From Planctomycetaceae bacterium (GTDB lineage: Bacteria > Planctomycetota > Planctomycetia > Pirellulales > Pirellulaceae), in NCBI GenBank assembly GCA_020638975.1, contig JACKHN010000048.1, positions 1 through 39,463 of the forward strand: a stretch of 39,463 nucleotides of DNA. The letters are read 5' to 3'. The notes below the pieces were generated by a model. It saw only the letters and a program-made list of their open reading frames with translations. It searched no databases and was not told the DNA's origin. A program made the position numbers and the translations under genes. Below, piece by piece: positions 8,862 to 16,540 of this stretch (positions are counted from its first letter, which is position 1; each line of letters begins with the position of its first letter).

Positions 8862-10283
8862 TTACGGCGATCGAGTGGCGAGCAGATCGGCTCGCGCTTG
8901 GTCACGGGGAATGGTGAGCAGTTTCTGAGACTTGGGTCGGCGTTTAAGGCAGCGAGGTTCGATGCGGTCTGGGCGGTGGCCAACTCGATGAGAAGGCAAT
9001 TGCTCGCGGTGGGTGTCACCGACGGTCGTAGCACACGTTTCCAACACCGCCAACACCACAAAGCCGGCCGCGATCTTTTGCAAGGCGGCTGTGAAACTCT
9101 GATGCCGGGGAGAGACGCCTGCCTGATAAGCCGATTGCAGCATCGTTTGGCGGATCAAGTTGTAAGCCAACAGGCAAGCAGCCACTTCACGGCGAATCAT
9201 CTCCGGGGATTTGCAACGCAACACATCCATGCCGAGACTGATCTTGATCGCGCGGATGTCGAGTTCCGCGAGCCAACGTTTGTGATAGAGCTTCGCGATG
9301 TCGGCGTTACTATACCGTGTCGCTTGGGTGAGTGTGGTGACGACGACGAACGAGTCGACTCGAAATCCAGGCTGCTCGACACAAACTTCCAGTTCGCGGA
9401 CAGTCAACGAGTCAGGCAAGCTGTCGTAGGTCTCTTTGTCCATCCAATCGGGACGTGCTGGTTTGGGCCACACCACAAGATGATCGGATTTTCCCAAACG
9501 TCTGCCGCGTCGAAAATCGGTTGTCCGCAGTTGGTGCTGACGTGTGACGACATCCACTCCGCGTTGCAACAGCAGAACGAGGGTGAACCAGCCGCAGTAG
9601 TAACGGTCGCCGAGCAGAATATCGCCCACGGAGAACTGCTCGAACAACTGCCGCAGCAGAGCCGTCTCACCACTCTCCTTTCCCGAGTAGGGCCCCATCG
9701 CATAACCCGTTGTCAACGCGGTAGCGAGCGAGACGAGCACGACCAGTCGGGCGATCGGAAATCCCAATCCCGCTTGCTGTGTGTTGGGTTGTGGAAACTC
9801 CGCTTGATTCGCTTCCGTGTCGGGCATACTGAAGGTCGTACCGTCGACCAGATGTACGTGACGACCTTTCCACAACCAAGCCGTTGGAACTTGTTGTTCG
9901 CAACGACGAGCGACGTCTTCGACGAGTTCCTGTAGCACCGACTCCGGCAGCTTCGCTCGGGCGCGACAGTAAGCACCTGTGTTACTCGATGGCGAATCTT
10001 TTCCCAACGCGACGAACATGACGACAACACGTGCAACCGCTGCCGCACAACTGCGTTGTTCGTCTTTGAAGAGCACTTGCGAGAGAAACGCCCACAAGGT
10101 TACCGCAGGACAGTAGACTTCGTCTTCTTGCATGGCGAAGCCCACGTCTTGCGTGTCGAACACTTTTTGAATCTCGTCTTCGGACAAAGCGTCAGAGAAC
10201 GGCAGACCAGCGTGCTGCAAGAAAGACCGCAGCACCAACGAGAATCGCAGTGGCAACGTAGGAGAAGAGTTGCGATAAGACAT
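8862..10283 (-). CDS. IS4-family DDE transposase
   Basis: 473 residues from the ATG at 10283. This start is chosen because AAGGAAGG lies five bases upstream; a longer version from 10334 would merely translate a hairpin. The catalytic triad is visible: Asp147 (VDGTTFSMPD), Asp226 (GDRYYCGW) and Glu340. Glu340 sits in a perfect IS4 signature Y-x2-R-x3-E-x6-K (Tyr333, Arg336, Glu340, Lys347; YHKRWLAELDIRAIK). The enzyme would cut and rejoin the element ends. The frame is intact, so the element may be active. Its translation start is masked by an upstream hairpin (separate entry). A long open frame on the opposite strand is only a shadow. Confidence 0.95.
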   Translation of the reverse strand: MSYRNSSPTLPLRFSLVLRSFLQHAGLPFSDALSEDEIQKVFDTQDVGFAMQEDEVYCPAVTLWAFLSQVLFKDEQRSCAAAVARVVVMFVALGKDSPSSNTGAYCRARAKLPESVLQELVEDVARRCEQQVPTAWLWKGRHVHLVDGTTFSMPDTEANQAEFPQPNTQQAGLGFPIARLVVLVSLATALTTGYAMGPYSGKESGETALLRQLFEQFSVGDILLGDRYYCGWFTLVLLLQRGVDVVTRQHQLRTTDFRRGRRLGKSDHLVVWPKPARPDWMDKETYDSLPDSLTVRELEVCVEQPGFRVDSFVVVTTLTQATRYSNADIAKLYHKRWLAELDIRAIKISLGMDVLRCKSPEMIRREVAACLLAYNLIRQTMLQSAYQAGVSPRHQSFTAALQKIAAGFVVLAVLETCATTVGDTHREQLPSHRVGHRPDRIEPRCLKRRPKSQKLLTIPRDQARADLLATRSP

Positions 10284-10332
10284 GAGACCTTCCTTGGCCA
10301 AGGCAAAGTCACACGCCACCAAGGAAGGTCTC
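10284..10332 (-). promoter_or_regulatory. Hairpin sequestering the transposase ribosome-binding site
   Basis: Read on the minus strand, GAGACCTTCCTTGG is followed by a 21-base loop and then CCAAGGAAGGTCTC, which ends at the base before the ATG. The 14-bp stem is perfect, and the Shine-Dalgarno sequence AAGGAAGG lies inside its 3' arm. A transcript entering from outside the element would contain both arms and fold the site shut. A transcript starting inside the 5' arm or loop would not. This arrangement is known from IS10 and IS50 as protection against read-through expression; its use here is inferred. Confidence 0.75.
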
Positions 10333-10475
10333 AATACTTGGCATGATAGGCCCAGGAAGGCTCGCCGTCCAAGATCAGCATTCGCGTTTTGGTTCGCCGA
10401 CTCTCACGCGTCACGTACCATTGCCGAAGGCACGCGCCTCCGCAAGAATGCTGGCAGACTTAAGTGCTTACTACG

Positions 10476-10509
10476 CAACCGGCAGTGCCATTCGTTCCAG
10501 AAACCGTTG
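10476..10509 (-). repeat. Terminal inverted repeat of the IS4 element, right end
   Basis: Reverse complement of 8816-8849 with two mismatches. It lies 144 bases upstream of the hairpin that precedes the transposase start, so any transposase promoter is probably in this interval or in the hairpin. Confidence 0.85.
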
Positions 10510-10547
10510 TTTCGGCGGAAACCGTGAAACCGTATTCCGTCAACACG

Positions 10548-10796
10548 TTACGCTGGCGGCGTTGCACGAACTACGTCTTGAGGTGTTACGGCCGTAACAA
10601 ACGGATAGCGGGCAAAGTCGCGGGGGTTCAGCGAAAGGATGTGGTTGATGCCCGCCGTTTGCAGCATCGCGACCAGTCGGGCGTCATGGACCGCGACCCC
10701 TTCGACGTTGTAATCCTCCAGCAATTGTCGCCACGCCTGATATGCGGCCGGTGATTCAGCCTGAATCCAACTCGTGCGTTCGATGAACTGCACGCG
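10548..10796 (-). pseudogene. C-terminal relic of a PIN-domain (VapC-type) toxin
   Basis: About 80 residues match the second half of a PIN toxin: ESPAAYQAWRQLLEDY, VHDARLVAMLQTAGINHIL, then NPRDFARYPFVTAVTPQDV. These include the third and fourth acidic positions (Asp in VHDARL and in PRDF). The N-terminal half with the first Asp (DTN) and the Glu is absent. The frame continues upstream for only about 35 residues of unrelated sequence before a stop. No partner antitoxin is seen. It is 38 bp from the IS4 element end, so insertion or an associated deletion may have destroyed it. It belongs to a different PIN subfamily from the intact VapC at 8290. Confidence 0.75.
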
Positions 10797-10837
10797 CGGC
10801 TGCGTTGTTGCCACGCTTTGTCCGTAGTAAGGTAAGG

Positions 10838-10895
10838 TAGGGTCGGTTCCTAACGGCCTCAAACAACGATGCCTGGCTCGTGGGAACCGGCCCTA
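10838..10895. repeat. Imperfect palindromic repeat (13-bp arms)
   Basis: TAGGGTCGGTTCC at 10838-10850 and GGAACCGGCCCTA at 10883-10895 pair at 12 of 13 positions; the single mismatch would be a G-U pair in RNA. It lies between the PIN relic and the divergent ConA-like gene. It is probably another small dispersed element. Confidence 0.55.
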
Positions 10896-10925
10896 TCACT
10901 CAAAACGCGAACGGCTGAACCCAAG

Positions 10926-12296
10926 ATGCGAACCAACACGATGAACTCTCGTCTCATCCTCTCACTACTTTGCGTCTCTGCGATCTCCGCGACAGCAACT
11001 GCCGAGACGCCCGCGCCGCCCGACGCCTTGATGTGTGTGCCGGGCGAACTCAACTTCTCAGAGGACTTCGACCCCACGACCGTCTCCGACCGTTGGGGAT
11101 TCAAGGCCGATTTTGCACTACGTGACGGCGCGTTGTTGCGCACCAATGTCGATCCGAACGAAACCAAACGCGTCTTCCTCAAAGACCCGTCCTTTCATAA
11201 CACGATCATTCAGTTCGACTTTAAACTCTCCGGCCAAACGACAGACCTGCGTCTCGTGACTGGCAGCGGCGGGCACTACAACAGCGTCACTCAAATCCAC
11301 CCCGATCACTTCGAGGTCAACACGCCGGTCGATCGCGATGCCGGCATCGTCCCCGCCCAGCTTGACGAATGCATCCGCACGCCTCGACCCGGCCAGTGGC
11401 GGACCATGACGGTCGAATACTGGGACGACGAAATTGTCGCGCACCTGAGCGACAAAGAATTTGTCCTCGGCAAACACCCCATCATTGACCGCACTCGCGA
11501 GTACTTTGCTTTTCAGTTCGACTTACCCGGCGCGTCGATCGACAACGTCCGCATCTGGAAGGCGACCGGCCAGCGCGAGGATTGGACCGAGACACGCGAG
11601 AAGCTCGCGATGGCCCAGGCCAACCGCGAACCCGTCAGACGCGACCCGGCCGACCGATACAAACTCGAGTACATGAACCTCAAGTCCCGCCTCACTCTGA
11701 ATGACCAGACCTACCGCGACCTCGTGGCCCGCCACGACAAGCTTGAAGCTGCACTGCACGCGGACTACGCGGAGGCCTTCGCCACCCACAAGGAACTCAG
11801 CAAACTTATCGCGAAGCAGAAGCAGCACATCAAGGAGACCGAACCGGACTTCAAGGCATTGGAAACCGCCGTCCACAAAGCGGGTCGCGCCGAAGACGAT
11901 TACGTCCTCTCCACGAAGCCAGAACTCGCCAAGCTCAAAGAGGATGGAATCCCCAAGCAACGCTACACTTCCGAACTCGGTCAGGTCCGCGCCCAACTCG
12001 AAGCCGCCGGTGACAAACAACTCGCCGCCCTCGTCGCCGAAACGGCCCGTCGTCAAGCCGCCCTCGTAGCCCGTTTCCCCGCAGCCTTCGAAAGCGTTGA
12101 GACGGTCGTGGAAAAACGCAACGCCATCCGCAAATCCCTCAATGACGATTCCGAGTTTCAGACCCGCAACAGAGCCGTTGTCGACGCCGGCAAAGCCATC
12201 AAGGACTACGAGCATAAGGTTGCTCCCAACCTCGCACAACTCGAAGCCGCTTCCAAAGCCTACATCGACTCCCTCAAGTCACCTAAGACAAAATGA
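10926..12296 (+). CDS. Secreted ConA/LamG-like domain protein with C-terminal coiled coil
   Basis: 456 residues from ATG 10926; ATG 10941 (MNSRLILSLLCVSAIS) is equally possible, and neither has a strong ribosome-binding site. A signal peptide ends near ATATAE. Residues about 40-225 form a beta-sandwich domain of the ConA/DUF1080-like type: FSEDFD, GRW-like SDRWG, DGALL, IIQFDFKL, QWRTMTVEYWDDE, IDNVRIWKA. Residues about 245-450 are almost entirely charged heptad-like helices rich in Lys, Glu, Ala and Leu, probably a long coiled coil or helical bundle. Such proteins often sit near sulfatases in planctomycetes and may bind or process carbohydrate; no catalytic residue can be named. The sulfatase at 12341 follows 44 bp later and is likely co-transcribed. 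Confidence 0.75.
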   Translation: MRTNTMNSRLILSLLCVSAISATATAETPAPPDALMCVPGELNFSEDFDPTTVSDRWGFKADFALRDGALLRTNVDPNETKRVFLKDPSFHNTIIQFDFKLSGQTTDLRLVTGSGGHYNSVTQIHPDHFEVNTPVDRDAGIVPAQLDECIRTPRPGQWRTMTVEYWDDEIVAHLSDKEFVLGKHPIIDRTREYFAFQFDLPGASIDNVRIWKATGQREDWTETREKLAMAQANREPVRRDPADRYKLEYMNLKSRLTLNDQTYRDLVARHDKLEAALHADYAEAFATHKELSKLIAKQKQHIKETEPDFKALETAVHKAGRAEDDYVLSTKPELAKLKEDGIPKQRYTSELGQVRAQLEAAGDKQLAALVAETARRQAALVARFPAAFESVETVVEKRNAIRKSLNDDSEFQTRNRAVVDAGKAIKDYEHKVAPNLAQLEAASKAYIDSLKSPKTK

Positions 12297-12340
12297 TAGT
12301 GCCTGGGTCATGAAATCAACTTGAGGTCATGGAGAGAAAG

Positions 12341-14308
12341 ATGAGAGCTCGAACGAGATCGGTGTGGACCGCTGTAACTCTTCTGTTGCTTGGGGGTGTT
12401 CCTGCTACGGCCAAAGATCAGCCCAACGTCGTTCTCTTCGTCGTTGATGACATGGGCTGGATGGATAGCTCCGCTTATGGTTCGGAATATTACGAAACGC
12501 CGAACATGGAACGACTGGCCAATCAGTCGATGCGATTCACGGATGCCTATGCCGTGCCGCTGTGCTCGCCAACGCGTTGCTCAATTCTCTCGGGGCAACA
12601 CTCGGCCCGTCATGGCATCACCTCGGCAAGCGGCCATCAACCGCCAGCGGCACCTGGTGCTGCGCGTTATCCCGAGAAGGCTTCACCAGCCGCACAGTTT
12701 CTCTACGCTAGCAGCAAGAACTTCATTGATCCAGCGATCGTGACGTTGGCCGAGGTGTTGCGGGACGCGGGCTATCGGACGGGGCACTTTGGTAAGTGGC
12801 ATCTCGGCCTGATGCCTGAGAATCGACCCGATCAAAACGGTTTCGAAACGACTTGGGGATGCGCGCCTGATCCGGGGCCGCCAAGCTATTTCTCACCCTA
12901 CGGCGTCTCGACCAAAGGCCGCCCGACTGGGCAGCATCACGTGGGCAACATCACCGATGGACCCGACGGGGAATACATCACGGATCGCCTGACCGACGAG
13001 GCGTTGAAGTTCATCGAGGCGCATCGGGACGAACCCTTCTACCTGAACCTCTGGCAGTACGGCGTGCATGGACCCTGGGGGCACAAGGAGGAATACACGA
13101 CCGAGTTCGCGAAAAAGTCTGATCCGCGAGGTCAGCAACGCAATCCGATCATGGCGTCGATGCTCAAGAGTGTGGACGAAAGCCTTGGTCGCGTGATGGC
13201 CAAGCTGGACGAACTGGGACTGACCGAGAACACGCTGTTCATTTTTTATTCGGACAACGGCGGCAACGTGCACAGCAATCGGGAGGACGATCGCAAGATC
13301 GCCAATCTGAGTGAGAATCACCCGAAGATGGCCGCGATTCGGGAGTGGCGGAAGTGGGCGGGAGGTGAAGGTCCGACAAATAATGCACCACTGCGCGAAG
13401 GCAAGGCACGCATCTACGAGGGAGGTCAGCGTGTGCCGTTGATGGTGCGTTGGCCGGGCAATATCAAACCGGGCACGACCAATGACACCGTTGTCGGAGC
13501 CATTGATCTTTATCCCACCGTACTCGATGCGCTGAACGTCGAGTTGCCAGCCAATCACATCGTCGATGGACTCTCGTTTCTACCGGTGCTGAAGCAAACC
13601 GGTCGCCTCGAGCGTGAGGCTTACTTCACCTGGTTTCCTCACATCATCCCAGCGGTGTCGGTGCGGAAAGGTGAGTGGAAACTGATCCGGCGTTTCGAGC
13701 CGCATCGAGATTACCCCGAGGTGCGCGAGCTTTACAACCTGGTGGAGGATATCGGCGAGGCGAACAACTTGGCCACGGTCATGCCAGAAAAGGTAAAGGA
13801 ACTCGATGCACTGATCGACGGCTTCATCGCAGACACTGGAGCGCTGGTGCCCAAGCCGAATCCAGCTTACGCGCCGCAGGTCGCCAGAGCGGCTCGGGCC
13901 CCTGATGCCGGCCTCGTACCGAAGATGTGTACGGTCGAAGTGAAGAACGGAGCCTTGGTAGTGACGATGGAGCCGGGAAAGCGAAATCCCTTTCTCGGCA
14001 CGGCTCAGATCAAAACGGGGATGCCGTTGACTCTGCAATTGCGGGCTCGAAGTCAAACTGGTGGTGCAGGGAAGGTGCAGTGGAAGCTGGCGGCTCAGGA
14101 GGAGTTTCCCGCACAAGGGCAGGTCGTGAATTTCGCGATTCCCGCTGGATCCGAATGGCAGGAACTGCTGATTGATTTGCCGATCGAGAAAACGACGCAG
14201 ATCGTTCGTCTGTATCTTCCTCTCGAGAATGCACCGATAGAGATCCAATCCATCGACTACCTTGATGCGAAAACGAAGCAGTCGGTGAAACGCTGGGAGT
14301 TCCCGTAG
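12341..14308 (+). CDS. Secreted sulfatase (S1 family), sulfatase 3 of 5
   Basis: 655 residues. The ATG at 12341 is chosen over the one at 12329 because GGAG at 12331-12334 stands six bases before it; the upstream ATG has no well-spaced site. The signal peptide is RARTRSVWTAVTLLLLGG. Metal-binding DDMG is at 36-39 and the maturation motif CSPTR at 75-79, with Cys75 as formylglycine precursor. GHFGKWHLG and YSDNGGN follow in normal positions. An insertion around residues 85-125 (Pro/Ala-rich, SASGHQPPAA) and a beta-sandwich extension after about 530 distinguish it from the other sulfatases here. It would remove sulfate from a polysaccharide fragment outside the cytoplasm. The substrate is unknown. 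Confidence 0.93.
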   Translation: MRARTRSVWTAVTLLLLGGVPATAKDQPNVVLFVVDDMGWMDSSAYGSEYYETPNMERLANQSMRFTDAYAVPLCSPTRCSILSGQHSARHGITSASGHQPPAAPGAARYPEKASPAAQFLYASSKNFIDPAIVTLAEVLRDAGYRTGHFGKWHLGLMPENRPDQNGFETTWGCAPDPGPPSYFSPYGVSTKGRPTGQHHVGNITDGPDGEYITDRLTDEALKFIEAHRDEPFYLNLWQYGVHGPWGHKEEYTTEFAKKSDPRGQQRNPIMASMLKSVDESLGRVMAKLDELGLTENTLFIFYSDNGGNVHSNREDDRKIANLSENHPKMAAIREWRKWAGGEGPTNNAPLREGKARIYEGGQRVPLMVRWPGNIKPGTTNDTVVGAIDLYPTVLDALNVELPANHIVDGLSFLPVLKQTGRLEREAYFTWFPHIIPAVSVRKGEWKLIRRFEPHRDYPEVRELYNLVEDIGEANNLATVMPEKVKELDALIDGFIADTGALVPKPNPAYAPQVARAARAPDAGLVPKMCTVEVKNGALVVTMEPGKRNPFLGTAQIKTGMPLTLQLRARSQTGGAGKVQWKLAAQEEFPAQGQVVNFAIPAGSEWQELLIDLPIEKTTQIVRLYLPLENAPIEIQSIDYLDAKTKQSVKRWEFP

Positions 14309-14351
14309 TTGCCATTCACGAAAGAAGGCTATTTAGAAGCACGACTTTGCT

Positions 14352-14867
14352 TTGATTACTGTTCTCCCAGTCGTCCAACGCAGGACGCTGATCGACTTCC
14401 TCAAAGGCGTCGCCGACGTCCCTCTCTTTTGGATCGAAGAACTCTTTCAAGAAACCGTCGCCGACTGGACTCGCTTGAAGGGCTGCCTCTTCGCCAGCGG
14501 TCGCGAAGAAATCGTTCGCGCTGACGGCGAGGCTCAACCCGATTTTCCCATCCTCGAAGAACTTCAGAAAGATCACACACTCCACGTCCGCCTGGAAGAC
14601 ATCTGTGGTCACGGACTTACCAAGTGGCGCGAGAAAATGCCGCGACTCACCTAGCAAGGCACGTGCGCGTCTCCGCACAACTGGGGCGCCGCCCTCAAGA
14701 CGGTTTACACCGCCCACTTCATCGGCGGTTATGGCAACGCTCCCACCGTCGAAGGCGCAACCACGCAAGTCGGTGATGTCGACTTCGGAGAAAACAGAAT
14801 CATCGACGCTGAATTCCACGATTCCAATCAGCTCGGCTTTGCCCTCTCACTGCCGTCTTTGCCTTAA
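14352..14867 (+). pseudogene. C-terminal relic of an enolase-superfamily (mandelate racemase-like) sugar-acid dehydratase
   Basis: One frame with strongly coding-like third-position GC reads VADVPLFWIEELF, then REEIVRADGE, EDICGHGLTKWREKMPRL, a TAG at 14652, then ASPHNWGAALKTVY, PTVEG, GDVDFGENRI and GFALSL, ending in TAA at 14865. These are the ordered landmarks of the C-terminal barrel of mandelate racemase/muconate lactonizing proteins: acidic metal ligands in WIEE and DGE, catalytic-type His in SPHNWG. The TAG falls where the family has an ordinary residue, so it is a nonsense mutation. The N-terminal half is missing, and the remnant starts only about 70 bp after the sulfatase stop. An intact copy would dehydrate a sugar acid, a late step in polysaccharide use. 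Confidence 0.72.
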
Positions 14868-14879
14868 TAGCGATGTTGA

Positions 14880-15130
14880 GTGGCGGAGTATCGCGCCACG
14901 ACATTGGCCGTGAACGCGACCCACGATAGCAAAAAGCTTCTCCGGTCAATCGGCAACAACGTGCCACGCTGGACCTGTCGACCGCAGGAAGGCAGTGCGC
15001 AATGGGTTGAAGCCCGATTCGCCGCGACAAAGCAAGTACGTCAGGTCTACGTCGAATGGATGCAGGACTAGTCCGACGTCAAATGTCCCACCGATTCGCC
15101 GCCTTGGAGATTCGTCAGGACCGTGCTGGG
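14880..15130 (+). pseudogene. Relic of an F5/8-type C-terminal domain of a DUF1680/GH127-like protein
   Basis: The same frame as the preceding relic reads VPRWTCRPQEGSAQWVEARF, then VRQVYVEWMQD, a TAG at 15069, and CPTDSPPWRFV. This follows the order seen in C-terminal F5/8-like domains of DUF1680 (GH127-type) proteins: PRFTxWxxxGTxxWVQYxF, SxVYWFDD, CRxPxSWRVLY. Stops precede (14865-14876) and interrupt it, and similarity fades after about 15130. No catalytic domain is present. The identification rests on the motif order only. Confidence 0.55.
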
Positions 15131-15355
15131 ATCAACTTCAAACATTACGCCTGTGCATCTCTGGCTGTCGAGTCGCCGTTTTCAGAACTCATGGGATTCG
15201 CCACGTTCGATACGACCTGCAGCGAGTTCCACTTTTGCAGCGACATTCCATACGACAATTGCGTCCACGCCATGACTGGGCGGTGCGTCGTTGTCCATCA
15301 CCGCGGCACTCAATCGAGTTTCGCGCAAGAACTACATGGATTCGGACGCAATCTG
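15131..15355. other. Non-coding or decayed stretch between the relics and the ConA-like gene
   Basis: No frame here has convincing coding character or a recognisable motif. It probably contains further decayed sequence of the deleted sugar-utilisation genes. Confidence 0.4.
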
Positions 15356-15997
15356 CTATGGCTTTACGTTCCAAATTTTGACATCGTCCAGCAGCAGCGC
15401 TTCGCCGCGTGTGACAAACCGATAGCCGGTTTTATCGACGTCGAGTGATGGTTCTTGAATGCTCAGCTTTGAGCCGTTGTCCGACTGTACCGAAACCCTG
15501 TCGCCTAGAATCTCGACGAGCAGCGTGTGCCACTCTGCAGAATCAAACTCACCAGAGGCTTTGGCGAGCGCCTTCGCCTTGGAAGTTGGGTCCTTCTTGT
15601 CAGCATCTTTCGTAAGTGTCAGACCGGTCTCACTGACGGCGATGCGAAATAGATGTCCCTTTGCGTGGTTGAAGCTCAAGTTGAAACCCGTTGCGCCATC
15701 GAGTTGGAACGAAAAGCGAATGATCGAATTCCGATGCGGATGTTGCAGCGTCAGGACTGCCGCGTGCATGTCTTCCTTCTTTTCGCGACCGACAACGACA
15801 CCGTCCTGGACAGGCCAGTCTCCTTTGTTCGCGACCCAGTTCTCGCCAAGTTCCCCGCCGGAAAAACTTTCGTCTAGAACGACACTGCCAGGTTGAGCCA
15901 ACACAGGCTGAAGCTCTGTTCCCTTCTCCCCATGAGCGATCGTGCTAGTCAGAAGAACGCCTAATAAAGCCAGCATGTTTGTATCTCGAAGCCGCAT
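15356..15997 (-). CDS. Secreted ConA/LamG-like domain protein
   Basis: 213 residues from the ATG at 15997, chosen because a signal peptide (MLALLGVLLTSTIAHG) follows at once and GAGG lies about ten bases upstream; the frame extends further but without a signal. The rest is one beta-sandwich domain with the landmarks of the ConA/DUF1080-like group: VVLDESFSG, ENWVANKGDWPVQDGVVVG, IIRFSFQLDG, EWHTLLVEILGDRVSVQ, GYRFVTRGEALLLDDVKIWNV. It resembles the N-terminal domain of the gene at 10926 but lacks its coiled coil. It is transcribed divergently from the sulfatase at 16541. It may bind carbohydrate or release products outside the cell; no enzyme activity can be assigned. Confidence 0.8.
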   Translation of the reverse strand: MRLRDTNMLALLGVLLTSTIAHGEKGTELQPVLAQPGSVVLDESFSGGELGENWVANKGDWPVQDGVVVGREKKEDMHAAVLTLQHPHRNSIIRFSFQLDGATGFNLSFNHAKGHLFRIAVSETGLTLTKDADKKDPTSKAKALAKASGEFDSAEWHTLLVEILGDRVSVQSDNGSKLSIQEPSLDVDKTGYRFVTRGEALLLDDVKIWNVKP

Positions 15998-16220
15998 CGT
16001 TAGGGTTCCTCTGGGTCCGGTGTGAATAGCTCTTGTTAAGAAAGTGGTTGCAATTCTGGCAGTCTTGCGCGCCTTTGCCAACTAGCCGCATCGCTCGCTC
16101 GATCGCGATCTGGTCGGTTTTCGTTGCGATCCTGTGCAAGCGACTCGCGACAAGAACGAAGTCGGGGTATCCTGTCACTAACCGATGCTAGTTGGACAGC
16201 GCCACTTTCACGACCATCAC

Positions 16221-16477
16221 AACCCGAAGCGTAAGCGAGAAAATGGTTTGCCGCAGCTCCTCGCTTACGCTTTTTGAAGTTGCGCTATTTGCGTTGCTCA
16301 GGGCCAAAGGTCCGGCCATTTACCTAGCCCAGCCTGAAGGGCCGGGTGTTCGGCGAAATCGTTGGCTCTACGATTCATTGTTATTGACGTACCTAGCCCT
16401 TCAGGCTGGGCTAGGTAATCGGACGGGGCCTTGCCCCTAAACCAAGAAACGCAACTTCCAAACTTACGCTTCGGGTT
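16221..16477. repeat. REP-like palindrome interrupted by a miniature mobile element
   Basis: The outer arms AACCCGAAGCGTAAG (16221-16235) and CTTACGCTTCGGGTT (16463-16477) are perfect inverted repeats. A nested pair GCGTAAGCGAG (16229-16239) and CTCGCTTACGC (16260-16270) shows that the original palindrome was short, with 19-bp arms AACCCGAAGCGTAAGCGAG and CTCGCTTACGCTTCGGGTT. The right arm is split by the element at 16272-16462, which duplicated CTTACGCT. Removing the element and one duplication rebuilds the perfect 19-bp stem. A fragment of the same palindrome occurs at 36092-36105. Confidence 0.88.
16272..16462 (+). mobile_element. Miniature inverted-repeat element, copy A (191 bp)
   Basis: The ends are TTTTGAAGTTGCG (16272-16284) and CGCAACTTCCAAA (16450-16462), inverted repeats with one mismatch in 13. 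The flanks are the direct repeats CTTACGCT at 16264-16271 and 16463-16470, an 8-bp target duplication. Inside, 23-bp perfect inverted arms lie at 16320-16342 and 16396-16418 (core CCTAGCCCAGCCTGAAGGGC), so single strands would fold into a long hairpin. No transposase is encoded. Copy B lies at 33333-33591 in reverse orientation. The element ends 78 bp before the sulfatase start at 16541. Confidence 0.9.
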
Positions 16478-16540
16478 ATGATACCCAATGACTTATGTCA
16501 AAAGTGGCGCGGCCCAACTAGTTACGAGGACAGAACCGAG

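Larger units (their letters stand above)
8816..10509 (-). mobile_element. Complete IS4-family insertion sequence, 1,694 bp
   Basis: The ends are inverted repeats at 8816-8849 and 10476-10509. They match at 32 of 34 positions, and the inner 25 bases (8825-8849, 10476-10500) are identical. One transposase gene fills the element on the minus strand. I looked for flanking direct repeats of 8-13 bp and found none, so either the ends are slightly different from those given, or the flanks have been rearranged. It separates an intact VapC pair from a decayed PIN gene. Confidence 0.85.

Noticed and set aside
8796..9935. 379-codon open frame on the plus strand
   Set aside because: It lies antisense to the IS4 transposase, which has the full DDE and YREK signature; the plus frame has no motif.
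8800..10520. Target-site duplication of the IS4 element
   Set aside because: Flanks were compared for direct repeats of 8-13 bases at the possible boundaries; none matched.
14316..14819. 167-codon open frame on the minus strand
   Set aside because: The plus-strand frame carries ordered enolase-superfamily motifs; the minus frame is its shadow.
16192..16440. Open frame giving a peptide with FEVALFALLRAKGPAIYL, shared with a frame at 33381-33632 (minus)
   Set aside because: The shared peptide looks like a conserved protein but comes from translating the two copies of the miniature mobile element. The similarity covers both strands and all frames, and there is no ribosome-binding site.
16478..16540. 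Longer start for sulfatase 4 at 16478
   Set aside because: It begins at the edge of the REP palindrome and lacks a ribosome-binding site; ATG 16541 is better placed.
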